A DNA stretch of 20,913 bases from JAAYBY01 sp964465385 (GCA_964465385.1 CAYXIM010000024.1:1-20913), one strand, 5' to 3'; shown: positions 4,741-12,667, numbered from the stretch's first letter. The notes: a model not told the origin generated them from the sequence alone. A program made the numbers and translations.

Positions 4741-7188
4741 TCACCAGGACGGTGAAACAGTGCCGTCTGCCTGCTTGCGATAGGGCATCCAGGCAAACAC
4801 CAGGTCTTTGGCTTGGATGTCTTTTTTAAAGGGTTGCACGGTCAGATTTTCAATAAGCAGGCGATTGGGATCGGTCTGGTCCTTGAGCGCCTGGGCTTCT
4901 TTATCAAAAGCAACGTGCAACTCCTCAAGCTGCTCTTCATAAGCAGACACGGTTTCTTGTGAACGGGAAAGATCGCCACTTTGTTTGACCGACCGGCTGA
5001 CCCCTCGGGCGGCTGTGGTCGCTTTACCAACTGACGTCGCGCTGACGGCCTTTTTTCCCAAGAAGGCACTCAAGACGGTCGCTCCGACTGAAATAGCGGT
5101 TTGCATTTTCGCATCTGAAGCCTGCTCTTTTTTTCGCGCCACCGCTTGCTCGGCTTTTCGGATCTTTTCTTCAAGGGCTTTGATTTTGGGTTCATATTTC
5201 TGCTCCAGCCTGAGCAGTTCCTGATCGCGCCATTCCCGGGCTGCCTGCTGCAACCGGATACGAAAATCGCGTTCTTCTTCTCCGGCTTGGGCCGCCTGCT
5301 TCAAATCCGGGGCATAAGGTACCGTCAACCGGCAGGTGCGGTAGGCCCAGTCAGCCAGGTCTTTTTTCCAGGTGGTGTGGTTTTTCTTGTCTGTCGCCGC
5401 CTCGGTCAGGGGTTCAAAGGGAATGCTTGCGTGGGCCTGGCTGTCAAAGGCGTCAAGATCTAGTTCAAGCTCCAGCCCCTTGTCCCAATCAACGGGAAAG
5501 ATACCGCCGGTAATGGGCGCCACCCGTCTTTTTTCTTCTGTGTGATAAAGGTCGTGGCTTCGATCTGAATAGCCGATCTGAACCACACCGATTACAGCCG
5601 GTTTGTAAACGAGGCTATCCAGGCTTCCTCTGGGTGGCGCATGGATCGGTCGCATACCGGCTGGCAAGACCGGGGAAGCAGCGGCGGCTTGATCCGCTTC
5701 TGCTGCAAAATCATGATCAGCCTTTTGCGCTGATGCCGGCTGTGCCACCTGTTCCTGTCGGATTAATGAGGCTTTGGTTGGTTTCTGCTCCAGTTGCTTG
5801 ATGTGTTCTCGTGTCATGGGCCCAAAAAGGTATGACAAACACCAGCGCGTTTCGAATAAAAGCATGTCGTCGTTGTGGACCGAGTAAAGCAAAAAGGTGC
5901 GTTGGGCCAGCCCAGCGATGTGCCGGTCCAGATCGGCTCGTCTGAACCCTTGACCCTGAAAAGTGGCTGCCCCCTCAAGGCCATCCAACATGCGTTTTTT
6001 ATCCCGTTCGGTCTGCAGGCGGCCAATAAACCAGGTGCCGGCATTGGCCAGGCCCTTGTAATCCAGATCGACCGGGTTTTGGGTGGTCAACATAACCCCG
6101 ACCCCATGTGCGCGAGCCTGTTTTAACAAGGTTAGCAAGGGCGCTTTTGAGGGCGGGTTGGCCGTCGGTGGAAAGTAGCCAAATATTTCATCCATATACA
6201 CCAAAGCGCGTAGGCTTGATGTGCCGGGCTGAGCCCGGGTCCAGCTGACCATTTTATGCAGAAGCAAAGAAACAAAAAACTGCCGCTCGCTTTCAGACAG
6301 GTGGGCCAGCGAAAGGATGGACAGGCGTGGCTTGCCCTCATCGGTATACAAGAGGCGGCTGATATCCAAAGGCTCTCCTTCCAGCCAGAAGGAAAAACCT
6401 GGCGAGGCCAGAAGGTTGTTGATGTGCAGGGCCAGCTGCATGCGATCCTGAGGTTTGAAAAAATCATCCACCGGCAAAACGCCAACAAAGGCCATGGGTG
6501 GCTCTTGAATCAAGCGGATCAGGTCCTGAATCCCCAAATCTTTTCCAGCCGTCCAGGCGTCAAGTAAAAGCGTGGCGATCAAAATCTGTTCCCGGCTTCG
6601 TAGCGGATCTGCTTCCAGGCCAATCAGGCCCAACAAGCTTGCTGCCAAACCGCTGGCCAGTTCTTGAAGTTGTTCTGCGTCTTCAAGCAACGCGTCGTCA
6701 GGCCGGTCAAAAGAATCCAGAACAGACAACTGCAGGCCCGCTGAACTGCCCGGGGTATAGACAGAAAAAGCTGTTGTTTGGCGCATGGTCCGGATGCGTT
6801 CCGGCAGTTGATCCCACTGCGCCAGCCCCTGGCGCCAGTAGGCTGCCTTGTCGCTGGCAAAGGCCTGAGGGCTCAGCCCGGCCTGCCGCGCCTCATCCGC
6901 GTCAATCCAGGGCAGAAAGTCTTCCGCACGCATTTCTGGAAAAGACAACATCAGGTTGGTCATGTCACCTTTTGGATCGATAACAAGGGCTGGAATGCCA
7001 TCGATAGCTGCTTCTTCCAGCAAACCAATACAAAGGCCTGTCTTGCCGCTGCCCGTCATACCAACACAAACTGCATGCGTTGTCAGCTGTTTGGAGGGCA
7101 GTAAAAGGTAGTCTGGCCCTGTTTGTTCCGGTTCGTCTTGCCGAACCGGCCGTCCCAAATAAAAAACCCCCAACCGTTCAAAATCCAT
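4741..7188 (-). CDS. HerA/FtsK-like P-loop ATPase with C-terminal coiled-coil hairpin, function unknown
   Basis: An 815-residue cytosolic ATPase of the HerA/DUF87 superfamily (COG0433-like). Walker A GMTGSGKT is at 43-50, a DPKGD motif typical of these pumps at 71-75, Walker B ALVYMDE at 328-334 with the catalytic Glu334, and a TTQNPVDLDYKGLANAGTWF sensor segment followed by QTERDKKRM, a likely arginine-finger region. Roughly residues 640-695 form a highly charged helix, 695-730 a Gly/Ala/Ser-rich stretch, and 740-775 a second charged helix: a coiled-coil hairpin absent from true HerA. The ATG at 7188 is chosen over 7221 because GGAGGTG lies 7 nt before it and the fold starts there. No NurA nuclease, Sir2 or other known HerA partner is adjacent. 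Related proteins annotated only as ATP-binding proteins exist; I do not know their role. Confidence 0.8.
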   Translation of the reverse strand: MDFERLGVFYLGRPVRQDEPEQTGPDYLLLPSKQLTTHAVCVGMTGSGKTGLCIGLLEEAAIDGIPALVIDPKGDMTNLMLSFPEMRAEDFLPWIDADEARQAGLSPQAFASDKAAYWRQGLAQWDQLPERIRTMRQTTAFSVYTPGSSAGLQLSVLDSFDRPDDALLEDAEQLQELASGLAASLLGLIGLEADPLRSREQILIATLLLDAWTAGKDLGIQDLIRLIQEPPMAFVGVLPVDDFFKPQDRMQLALHINNLLASPGFSFWLEGEPLDISRLLYTDEGKPRLSILSLAHLSESERQFFVSLLLHKMVSWTRAQPGTSSLRALVYMDEIFGYFPPTANPPSKAPLLTLLKQARAHGVGVMLTTQNPVDLDYKGLANAGTWFIGRLQTERDKKRMLDGLEGAATFQGQGFRRADLDRHIAGLAQRTFLLYSVHNDDMLLFETRWCLSYLFGPMTREHIKQLEQKPTKASLIRQEQVAQPASAQKADHDFAAEADQAAAASPVLPAGMRPIHAPPRGSLDSLVYKPAVIGVVQIGYSDRSHDLYHTEEKRRVAPITGGIFPVDWDKGLELELDLDAFDSQAHASIPFEPLTEAATDKKNHTTWKKDLADWAYRTCRLTVPYAPDLKQAAQAGEEERDFRIRLQQAAREWRDQELLRLEQKYEPKIKALEEKIRKAEQAVARKKEQASDAKMQTAISVGATVLSAFLGKKAVSATSVGKATTAARGVSRSVKQSGDLSRSQETVSAYEEQLEELHVAFDKEAQALKDQTDPNRLLIENLTVQPFKKDIQAKDLVFAWMPYRKQADGTVSPSW

Positions 7189-7195
7189 GGTCGCA

Positions 7196-7202
7196 CACCT
7201 CC
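7196..7202 (-). promoter_or_regulatory. Shine-Dalgarno deciding the HerA-like ATPase start
   Basis: GGAGGTG on the minus strand, 7 nt before the ATG at 7188. The upstream in-frame ATG at 7221 would put this site inside the gene. Confidence 0.7.
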
Positions 7203-7236
7203 GAAACATGACTTGCCACACGGTCTTAACTTTTTT

Positions 7237-7245
7237 ATTGTATCA
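7237..7245 (-). promoter_or_regulatory. Putative extended -10 of the HerA-like ATPase gene
   Basis: TGATACAAT on the minus strand: a TGn extension plus TACAAT. No good -35 is visible upstream, which is tolerated by extended -10 promoters. A CACAG/CTGTG dyad lies immediately upstream (7244-7257). Confidence 0.35.
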
Positions 7246-7267
7246 CAGACGCCTGTGTCTGGGCCTG

Positions 7268-7329
7268 TTTGGCTTGTCTTTGCGTTTTGTTTCGCGTTGC
7301 ACTTACGCTGACAGGCAAGACAAGCCAAA
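7268..7329. repeat. 13-bp inverted repeat between divergent promoters
   Basis: TTTGGCTTGTCTT (7268-7280) and AAGACAAGCCAAA (7317-7329) are exact reverse complements separated by 36 bp. The right arm fills the -35/-10 spacer of the putative kor promoter; the left arm lies about 38-50 bp upstream of the expected start of the ATPase gene. This placement suits a two-site operator for both genes. Confidence 0.5.
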
Positions 7330-7332
7330 ATC

Positions 7333-7341
7333 TGTTATCAT
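7333..7341 (+). promoter_or_regulatory. Putative extended -10 of the kor operon
   Basis: TGTTATCAT: a TGn extension followed by TATCAT (5 of 6 to consensus). The -35 region is poor. Predicted start is near 7348, giving a leader of about 84 nt to the korA ATG. Confidence 0.4.
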
Positions 7342-7420
7342 AAAAACCTAAGCGGTATGCTACCAGACCTGAATCTAGGAAAAAGCCAACGGCAACAAGC
7401 AGGCAAAGCCCAACGGTTAC

Positions 7421-7427
7421 GGAGGTG
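7421..7427 (+). promoter_or_regulatory. Shine-Dalgarno deciding the korA start
   Basis: GGAGGTG precedes tandem ATG codons at 7429 and 7432. Only the second has workable spacing (GGAGG to ATG is 6 nt); the first is too close, and the upstream ATG at 7357 has no such site. Confidence 0.6.
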
Positions 7428-7431
7428 TATG

Positions 7432-9114
7432 ATGACGGTTAATCTTCTGATCGGTGGCGCTGCCGGCCAAGGAATTGACACGGCAGCGGCCATCCTCGAA
7501 CGAACGCTCAAGCAAGCCGGATATTTTGTGTTTACCGTCCGGGACTTCATGTCACGCATCCGAGGCGGCCACAACTTCATCCAAATCCGATTCGGCTCAC
7601 GCGAACTCGTTTCTCACAGCTTAAACCTGGACATTATTTTGGCCTTGAACGATGAAACTGTCTCGATACATCGCGACAAGCTGGGGCCGGACGGGGTGAT
7701 CGTCTGCGACGAGCACATTCAGTCCGATGACCCGCGCATTCTTCGAGTCGCCATGGCAGACATCAGCAAAGAACTGGGCAACCCTCGTGTGTCCGGCAGT
7801 GTTGCCATTGGTGCCCTCATGCGCCTGATTGGCCTGGAGCCGGAACAGGCCAACGGATCTCTGGCGGTTTTCCTGAAACCACAACATCTGGACATTAACC
7901 AGAAGGCTCTGGCCCGGGGACACCGCCTGCTCAGCCAAAAATGGACCCTGCCGACCGCCGGGGTTGAGAACCACATGATCCTCAACGGCAACCAGGCGCT
8001 GGCGCTGGGAGCCCTGGCCGCGGGCGTCAAGTTTTACTGCGCCTATCCCATGTCCCCCTCCACAGGTATCTTGGAGTATCTGGCTGCCCAGGGCAAAGCA
8101 TGTGGCCTGGTGGTTGAACAGGCAGAAGACGAGATTGCTGCCATCAACATGGCCCTGGGGGCTTCCTTTGCAGGCATCCGCGCCATGACGGGTACATCCG
8201 GTGGGGGGTTCAGTCTGATGGTTGAAGCGCTGGGGTTGGCCGGCATGGGGGAAATTCCCCTGGTTGTCGTCGACGTCCAGCGCCCTGGCCCTGCCACCGG
8301 CTTGCCGACCCGAACCGAACAAAGCGATTTAAAATTTGTTATCTCCGCCGCCCAGGGCGAATTCCCCCGCATGGTCATTGCCATGCGCAACCATGAAGAC
8401 CTGTTCTACCAGACCATGCGGGCCTTTGACCTGGCCGAGCGTTACCAGCTTCCGGTCATCTTGCTTAGCGACCAGTTTTTGGCAGACGGTTCGACAACAG
8501 TCAAACCCTATGTTTTTGACACACCTGAGCCGGTTGACACTGGGCTAATCGATGAACAATACCGCCCTTACCGCATCACGGAATCCGGCGTTTCACCCCG
8601 GGTGTTTCCCGGCCATCCAGATTATTTGACAGCGGTTGACAGCGATGAGCACGATGAATGGGGCCGTATCACCGAGTCCGCCACGGTTCGGACCCAGATG
8701 GTTGACAAGCGCATGCGAAAGCTCGATGGTCTGAAAAAAGAGTTGCAAGAGCCTGCCCTGATCGGACCTGAACGCTGTGACACCTTGCTGCTGGCCTGGG
8801 GATCTCTCTATGGCCCAGTCAAGGAAGCGGTGGCTCTGCTTGAGCAAAACGGCCAACATGACCTGGGCACCGTGGCTGCACTTGTTTTCGGAGATATCTT
8901 CCCCCTTCCCACCAGGCGGCTGATGGCATTGGCCGCCGGAGCCCGCCAAATCATCAATATCGAACAGAACGCAACCGGCCAGCTGGCTGGCCTGGTTCGA
9001 GAGTACACGGGTCTGGTCTGTGACAGGCAGGTTTTAAAATACGATGGCCGCCAGTTAACCGGTGAGCAGATTGCCCATCGCTTGACCGGTCAGGAAAAGG
9101 AGGTTGCCGGATGA
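7432..9114 (+). CDS. korA: 2-oxoacid:acceptor oxidoreductase, fused gamma/alpha subunit (KorA type)
   Basis: Subunit of a thiamine-diphosphate enzyme that oxidatively decarboxylates a 2-oxoacid to an acyl-CoA and passes electrons to ferredoxin or another acceptor, 560 residues. Residues 1 to about 180 are the gamma domain, opening with LLIGGAAGQGIDTAA and containing SRIRGGHNF; the alpha domain begins near M182 (GNQALALGALAAGVKFYCAYPMSPST), with EQAEDEIAAINMALGASFAG and the GTSGGGFSLMVEALGLAG loop. A C-terminal LLLAWGS...NIEQNATGQLAGLVREYTGL region completes the family layout. The signature is YPMSPST rather than the textbook YPITPSS, which marks a distinct subfamily. Its stop overlaps the korB start (ATGA). 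The kor symbol names the class; 2-oxoglutarate, pyruvate or branched 2-oxoacids are all possible substrates. Confidence 0.9.
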   Translation: MTVNLLIGGAAGQGIDTAAAILERTLKQAGYFVFTVRDFMSRIRGGHNFIQIRFGSRELVSHSLNLDIILALNDETVSIHRDKLGPDGVIVCDEHIQSDDPRILRVAMADISKELGNPRVSGSVAIGALMRLIGLEPEQANGSLAVFLKPQHLDINQKALARGHRLLSQKWTLPTAGVENHMILNGNQALALGALAAGVKFYCAYPMSPSTGILEYLAAQGKACGLVVEQAEDEIAAINMALGASFAGIRAMTGTSGGGFSLMVEALGLAGMGEIPLVVVDVQRPGPATGLPTRTEQSDLKFVISAAQGEFPRMVIAMRNHEDLFYQTMRAFDLAERYQLPVILLSDQFLADGSTTVKPYVFDTPEPVDTGLIDEQYRPYRITESGVSPRVFPGHPDYLTAVDSDEHDEWGRITESATVRTQMVDKRMRKLDGLKKELQEPALIGPERCDTLLLAWGSLYGPVKEAVALLEQNGQHDLGTVAALVFGDIFPLPTRRLMALAAGARQIINIEQNATGQLAGLVREYTGLVCDRQVLKYDGRQLTGEQIAHRLTGQEKEVAG

Positions 9115-9974
9115 ACACCCAACATAAGGATCACACCTTTACAACCACCACGACAGCTTGGTGTCCCGGCTGTGGCAACTTCGGGATTTTGCCCGCGCTG
9201 CAACAGGCCCTCACCCGGCTGGAGCTGACCCCCCATCAGGTTCTCATGGTCGCAGGAATCGGCCAAGCTGCTAAAACCCCTCAATATATCCGGGCTAACA
9301 ATTTCTGTGGTCTGCATGGTCGGGCCATGCCACCGGCTGTGGCCGCAAAAATCGCCAACAAGGACCTGACGGTGATCGTCCAAACCGGTGATGGTGATAG
9401 CTATGGTGAAGGCGGAAACCACTTTTTACATAACATCCGCCGAAACGTTGACATGGCTCATTTTGTCCACGACAACCAGATTTACGGCCTGACCAAAGGA
9501 CAAGCATCACCCACCACTGAACGTGGCCATGTGACCGGTGCGCAGCCTCTGGGCAGCATCAACCAGCCCTTCAACCCTGTCTTGATCGCCCTGGCCGCTG
9601 GTGCTGGGTTTGTGGCCCGGAGTTTTTCGGATGACCGGGAGGGCCTGATCGACCTGATGATGCAGGCCATCCGGTATCCCGGCTACGCCCTGGTTGATAT
9701 CTTGCAACCTTGCGTGACCTTCAACAAGATCAACACCCACGCCCAGTACAGGCAGCGTGCCAAACCACTTCCAGACAGCCACGACCCGACCGATTTCCAG
9801 CAGGCTGTGGCCGCCGCCCTGCAAACAGGCGATGTTATTCCGACGGGGGTGCTTTACCGAATCGAACGGCCAACCTACCATGACCTGCATCCCGTCCTGG
9901 CGAACCGACCCCCATTGATCAACCAAGCGTTTGATTTTGATCATGTCCGGACGCTGATCGATTCTTTTGTCTGA
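9111..9974 (+). CDS. korB: 2-oxoacid:acceptor oxidoreductase, beta subunit (KorB type)
   Basis: Thiamine-diphosphate and iron-sulfur subunit, 287 residues. WCPGCGNFG supplies Cys18 and Cys21, LHGRAMP and GDGDSYGEGGNHF (from 93) bind the cofactor, NQIYGLTKGQASPTTERG is the family hallmark, and Cys201 in QPCVTFNK is the C-terminal cluster ligand. The cysteine normally found in GIGCS is Gln52 here (GIGQAAKTPQY), while a cysteine appears at position 66 (NNFCGLHGR), where relatives commonly have another residue. Start ATG overlaps the korA stop, with AAGGAGG 7 nt upstream, so expression is coupled. No delta (ferredoxin-like) subunit is adjacent. The class is secure; substrate and electron acceptor are open. 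Confidence 0.9.
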   Translation: MNTQHKDHTFTTTTTAWCPGCGNFGILPALQQALTRLELTPHQVLMVAGIGQAAKTPQYIRANNFCGLHGRAMPPAVAAKIANKDLTVIVQTGDGDSYGEGGNHFLHNIRRNVDMAHFVHDNQIYGLTKGQASPTTERGHVTGAQPLGSINQPFNPVLIALAAGAGFVARSFSDDREGLIDLMMQAIRYPGYALVDILQPCVTFNKINTHAQYRQRAKPLPDSHDPTDFQQAVAAALQTGDVIPTGVLYRIERPTYHDLHPVLANRPPLINQAFDFDHVRTLIDSFV

Positions 9975-10011
9975 GGGCTTGGCAATCTGAACACCCGTCA
10001 AGGAGGAAAAC

Positions 10012-11538
10012 ATGCACACGTATGACCTGGTTATTGTTGGTAGCGGCGCCGGTTTGATGGTGCTTGAAGTGGCGCTGGCACATGGCCTTCGGTGCGCCCT
10101 CATCGAAAAAGATGACTTGGGTGGCACCTGCCTCAACCGCGGCTGCATTCCTTCCAAAGTGCTGGTTTATCCAGCCGATTTGATTCGGGAAACAGAGCAT
10201 GCACAAAAAATCGGTCTGTCATTTCCCCGCCCTTCCCTTGACTGGGACCGGATCAGCCAGCGCATGTGGTCTTACATCGGCCACCATGCCACCATTGAAA
10301 AGAGCCTGTCTGCGCTGGAAGGGGTGACTCTCTATCGCGGGACTGGTTCTTTCATCGACGCACACACCATGCAAGTGACAGATGAGCGATCGGGCCGGAC
10401 CGAACCGTTCCGAGGTGAACGCTTTGTGTTGGCTGCTGGGGCAAGAACCGCCGTTCCTCCCATACCGGGCCTGGAAGAAAGTGGTTATGTGACCGCTGAA
10501 AGCTTTTTCGGCCCGGCTTTTCCTCAAAAACCCTGGGAGCGGCTGGTTATTATCGGTGGCGGTGCCATTGGTCTGGAGTTTGCACACATTTTTTCGGCCT
10601 TCGGTACACAGGTCAGCCTGGTTGAGCGTGAACCACGTTTGGCGCCCCTTGAAGAACCCGCTGTCAGCGCGCTGCTTGAACGTGTGCTCAAGCAGCAGGG
10701 CCTTGACGTTCTGACCGGCCAGGAAGCTGTCCGGGTCCAGCAGGGCTCGGGTGGCAAACAAGTGCTGGTGCGGGACCGAAAAACGGGTCAGGAAAAAGCA
10801 CTGGCCTGCGATCAGGTGCTGATCGCTTCCGGCGTCCAGTCCAACGCTGATCTGCTTAACGCACAAGCGGCCGGTCTGGCCCTGGATGAGCACAATTATG
10901 TCATCACCAACGCCTTTCTGGAAACCAACCAACCCCATGTTTTTACCATCGGGGACCTCAATGGCAAGTTCCAATTCAGGCACAAAGCCAACTATGAGGC
11001 AGAAATTTTGGCCCACAACCTCTTCAGTCATGGCCTTGCCAAGCGCGCCGCGGATTACCGGTCGGTTCCCTGGGCCATCTTCACCTCCCCCCAGGTCGCC
11101 CATGTCGGCTTGCGGGAGGATGAGGTCCGTGCGCTGGGCAAACCCTATCAGGTTGCTTTGAACGAGTTTTCCAGCATTGCCAAAGGCTATGCCATGGGCT
11201 ATGAAGAAGGAGATATAGACAACGGTTTTGTCAAAATCATCGTCGACGAACAGATGAAGATCCTGGGCGCTCATGTCGCCGGTCCGCATGCTGCGGTTCT
11301 GGTCCAGCCTTTCGTATATTTAATGAATGCCGGTTTGCGCTGCACACAAGCAACCGCACAGGCCATCCGGCAACGACAAAAAAAGGCCCGGGCTCTGCCG
11401 GCTCTTTTCCCGCCTTGTTCAGAAGCAGGAACGTTTGAGCCGATCATACACTCCATGGTCATCCACCCCTCCCTGAGCGAGGTGACTGCCTGGGCACTGG
11501 AAAGCCTGGAATGGGCGTCAGCCGACCAGCCACTTTAG
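10012..11538 (+). CDS. Dihydrolipoamide-dehydrogenase-like FAD/NAD disulfide oxidoreductase
   Basis: A 508-residue flavoprotein of the pyridine nucleotide-disulfide oxidoreductase family. The FAD motif GSGAGL is at 10-15, the redox-active pair in GGTCLNRGCIPSK is Cys40/Cys45, the NAD site is VIIGGGAIGLEFAHIFSAFGTQVSLVERE (Glu at the end of the second strand favours NAD), TIGDLNG is the second FAD motif, and the dimerisation domain ends in HPSLSE with the catalytic His485/Glu490 pair. Just before that lies a region of about 25 residues (RQRQKKARALPALFPPCSEAG) that looks like an insertion relative to ordinary lipoamide dehydrogenase. It follows korB by 37 bp behind AAGGAGG, so it is the third gene of the operon. 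No lipoyl-domain protein is visible, so lipoamide may not be its partner; a role relaying KorAB electrons to NAD+ is inference. Confidence 0.85.
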   Translation: MHTYDLVIVGSGAGLMVLEVALAHGLRCALIEKDDLGGTCLNRGCIPSKVLVYPADLIRETEHAQKIGLSFPRPSLDWDRISQRMWSYIGHHATIEKSLSALEGVTLYRGTGSFIDAHTMQVTDERSGRTEPFRGERFVLAAGARTAVPPIPGLEESGYVTAESFFGPAFPQKPWERLVIIGGGAIGLEFAHIFSAFGTQVSLVEREPRLAPLEEPAVSALLERVLKQQGLDVLTGQEAVRVQQGSGGKQVLVRDRKTGQEKALACDQVLIASGVQSNADLLNAQAAGLALDEHNYVITNAFLETNQPHVFTIGDLNGKFQFRHKANYEAEILAHNLFSHGLAKRAADYRSVPWAIFTSPQVAHVGLREDEVRALGKPYQVALNEFSSIAKGYAMGYEEGDIDNGFVKIIVDEQMKILGAHVAGPHAAVLVQPFVYLMNAGLRCTQATAQAIRQRQKKARALPALFPPCSEAGTFEPIIHSMVIHPSLSEVTAWALESLEWASADQPL

Positions 11539-11541
11539 CGT

Positions 11542-12492
11542 TTAATGATCAGATAAAAAAGCATCAACCGCCTGGCCAACGACCTGCGGTGCTTCACTCA
11601 TAGGCAGGTGTCCCACCCCAGCCAGCTCCAGCCAGCGGCTGTCCGCAAGTGCCTCATGCAACAAACGCCCCTGTCGGATGGGGATGATGCGGTCTTTTTG
11701 ACCCCAGATGATCAAAGCCGGTTGTGTAAGAGATGACAGGCTGCCGTTCAGGGCACCGCTGTCGTTGTCCAGAATCATTTTTTGAATGGTCTGTGCGGGA
11801 ATGTGGCGGTTATAGGCATAAAACCTGTCAAAAAGCGTACCCGTCGCCTGGCGCGGGTCTCCCAGTGCAAACAGAAAATACAGCCTTTGAACCAGGTAAT
11901 TTTGACCCACGTGGGCGATCAACCCTTCTGGCAACTGTCCGCTAAAACCCCGTTGCAAGTCCGTATAACCAGCACTGCTGATCAGGACAAGGCGGTCGAT
12001 GGCGTCTGGCGACTGTGTGGCCAGTTGCATGGCCACCTCGCCACCCATGGAGTGCCCCACGACCGCATAATGCTCAAAACCCAATGTTTCCATCAACAGG
12101 CCGCATAGGCGAGCCATGTTGGCCTTGCTGTAGTCCAAGGTCGGTTCCTTGTCCGAAAGGCCAAAGCCAATAAGATCAATTGAAATCACCCGACGCCCGG
12201 GGCTAAGCCAGGGAAGAAGCGGTGTAAAGTTGTCCGAAGAGCCCATCAGGCCGTGGATCATCAGCACCACATCATCACCTGAACCCACATCCCGATAAGC
12301 CAGGTTGAGTCCCTCGACCTCCTGTGTGTGCATGCCTTGAGAAAGCTGCTCCATCAGATCACTTTCCGCCACCCGCCGGTCGTTGCTTCGGTCTACCGCA
12401 ACAAATAAGACGAACAGGCCTATCAAAACAAGCAAAAGACGGCCCAAGCCCAAAAGCCCGGACCTTTTTCTTGATTTAATTCGATGATGCAT
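11542..12492 (-). CDS. Membrane-anchored alpha/beta hydrolase
   Basis: A 316-residue alpha/beta-hydrolase-fold enzyme with a basic N-terminus followed by a hydrophobic segment (about residues 13-33) and no lipobox or clear cleavage site, so it is probably anchored with the enzyme outside. The catalytic triad is complete: nucleophile Ser148 in GHSMGG, Asp267 in WGQKDRIIP and His295 in GVGHLP; IHGLMGS at 79-85 forms the oxyanion region. A lid domain fits between about residues 175 and 240. Start ATG at 12492 has AGGAGA 8 nt upstream. It is a single-gene unit, convergent with the kor operon (3 bp between stops) and divergent from the exporter. Esterase, lipase or C-C hydrolase activity cannot be told apart. 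Confidence 0.85.
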   Translation of the reverse strand: MHHRIKSRKRSGLLGLGRLLLVLIGLFVLFVAVDRSNDRRVAESDLMEQLSQGMHTQEVEGLNLAYRDVGSGDDVVLMIHGLMGSSDNFTPLLPWLSPGRRVISIDLIGFGLSDKEPTLDYSKANMARLCGLLMETLGFEHYAVVGHSMGGEVAMQLATQSPDAIDRLVLISSAGYTDLQRGFSGQLPEGLIAHVGQNYLVQRLYFLFALGDPRQATGTLFDRFYAYNRHIPAQTIQKMILDNDSGALNGSLSSLTQPALIIWGQKDRIIPIRQGRLLHEALADSRWLELAGVGHLPMSEAPQVVGQAVDAFLSDH

Positions 12493-12556
12493 AGCTGGCT
12501 TCTCCTACCCATTCCGATCAATCGCTTGTTCTGATACATTTTATCATGAAGCCGGA

Positions 12557-12568
12557 TCCATTAATGGA
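12557..12568. repeat. 12-bp perfect palindrome between divergent genes
   Basis: TCCATTAATGGA is self-complementary. It lies 12 bp upstream of the exporter -35 box and about 65 bp upstream of the hydrolase start codon, so it could be an operator for either or both. Confidence 0.35.
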
Positions 12569-12580
12569 CATTTTCAAAAT

Positions 12581-12609
12581 TTGCCGAATAATTTGGAATG
12601 CGATAAGAT
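12581..12609 (+). promoter_or_regulatory. Putative promoter of the ABC exporter operon
   Basis: -35 TTGCCG (12581-12586), 17-bp spacer, -10 TAAGAT (12604-12609), each 4 of 6 to consensus. The roughly 50-nt leader contains a CTTTCG/CGAAAG stem and a GGCC-GCT-GGCC stem that abuts the AGGAGG ribosome binding site (12658-12663), so some control of translation is possible. Confidence 0.45.
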
Positions 12610-12667
12610 ATTGTGGTTCTCATGCTTCTTTCGTTGATCGAAAGCAGGCCGCTGGCCAGGAGGCGCC

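Noticed and set aside
4572..4796. 74-residue minus-strand ORF
   Set aside because: It overlaps the ATPase 3' end, crosses the terminator hairpin, has no ribosome binding site and shows no coding-like composition.
4741..7188. HerA-based phage defence island
   Set aside because: The neighbours are mntP and a 2-oxoacid oxidoreductase operon; no nuclease, Sir2, DUF4297 or other defence gene is present, so context gives no support.
7244..7257. CACAG/CTGTG dyad as a separate operator
   Set aside because: Only 5-bp arms with a 4-bp centre; short enough to arise by chance, so it is mentioned only with the promoter.
10219..11289. 356-residue ORF antisense to the Lpd-like gene
   Set aside because: It mirrors a strongly conserved flavoprotein with every motif intact; long antisense frames are expected with GC-rich third positions. 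The same applies to other long antisense ORFs, for example those in korA and the FAD gene.
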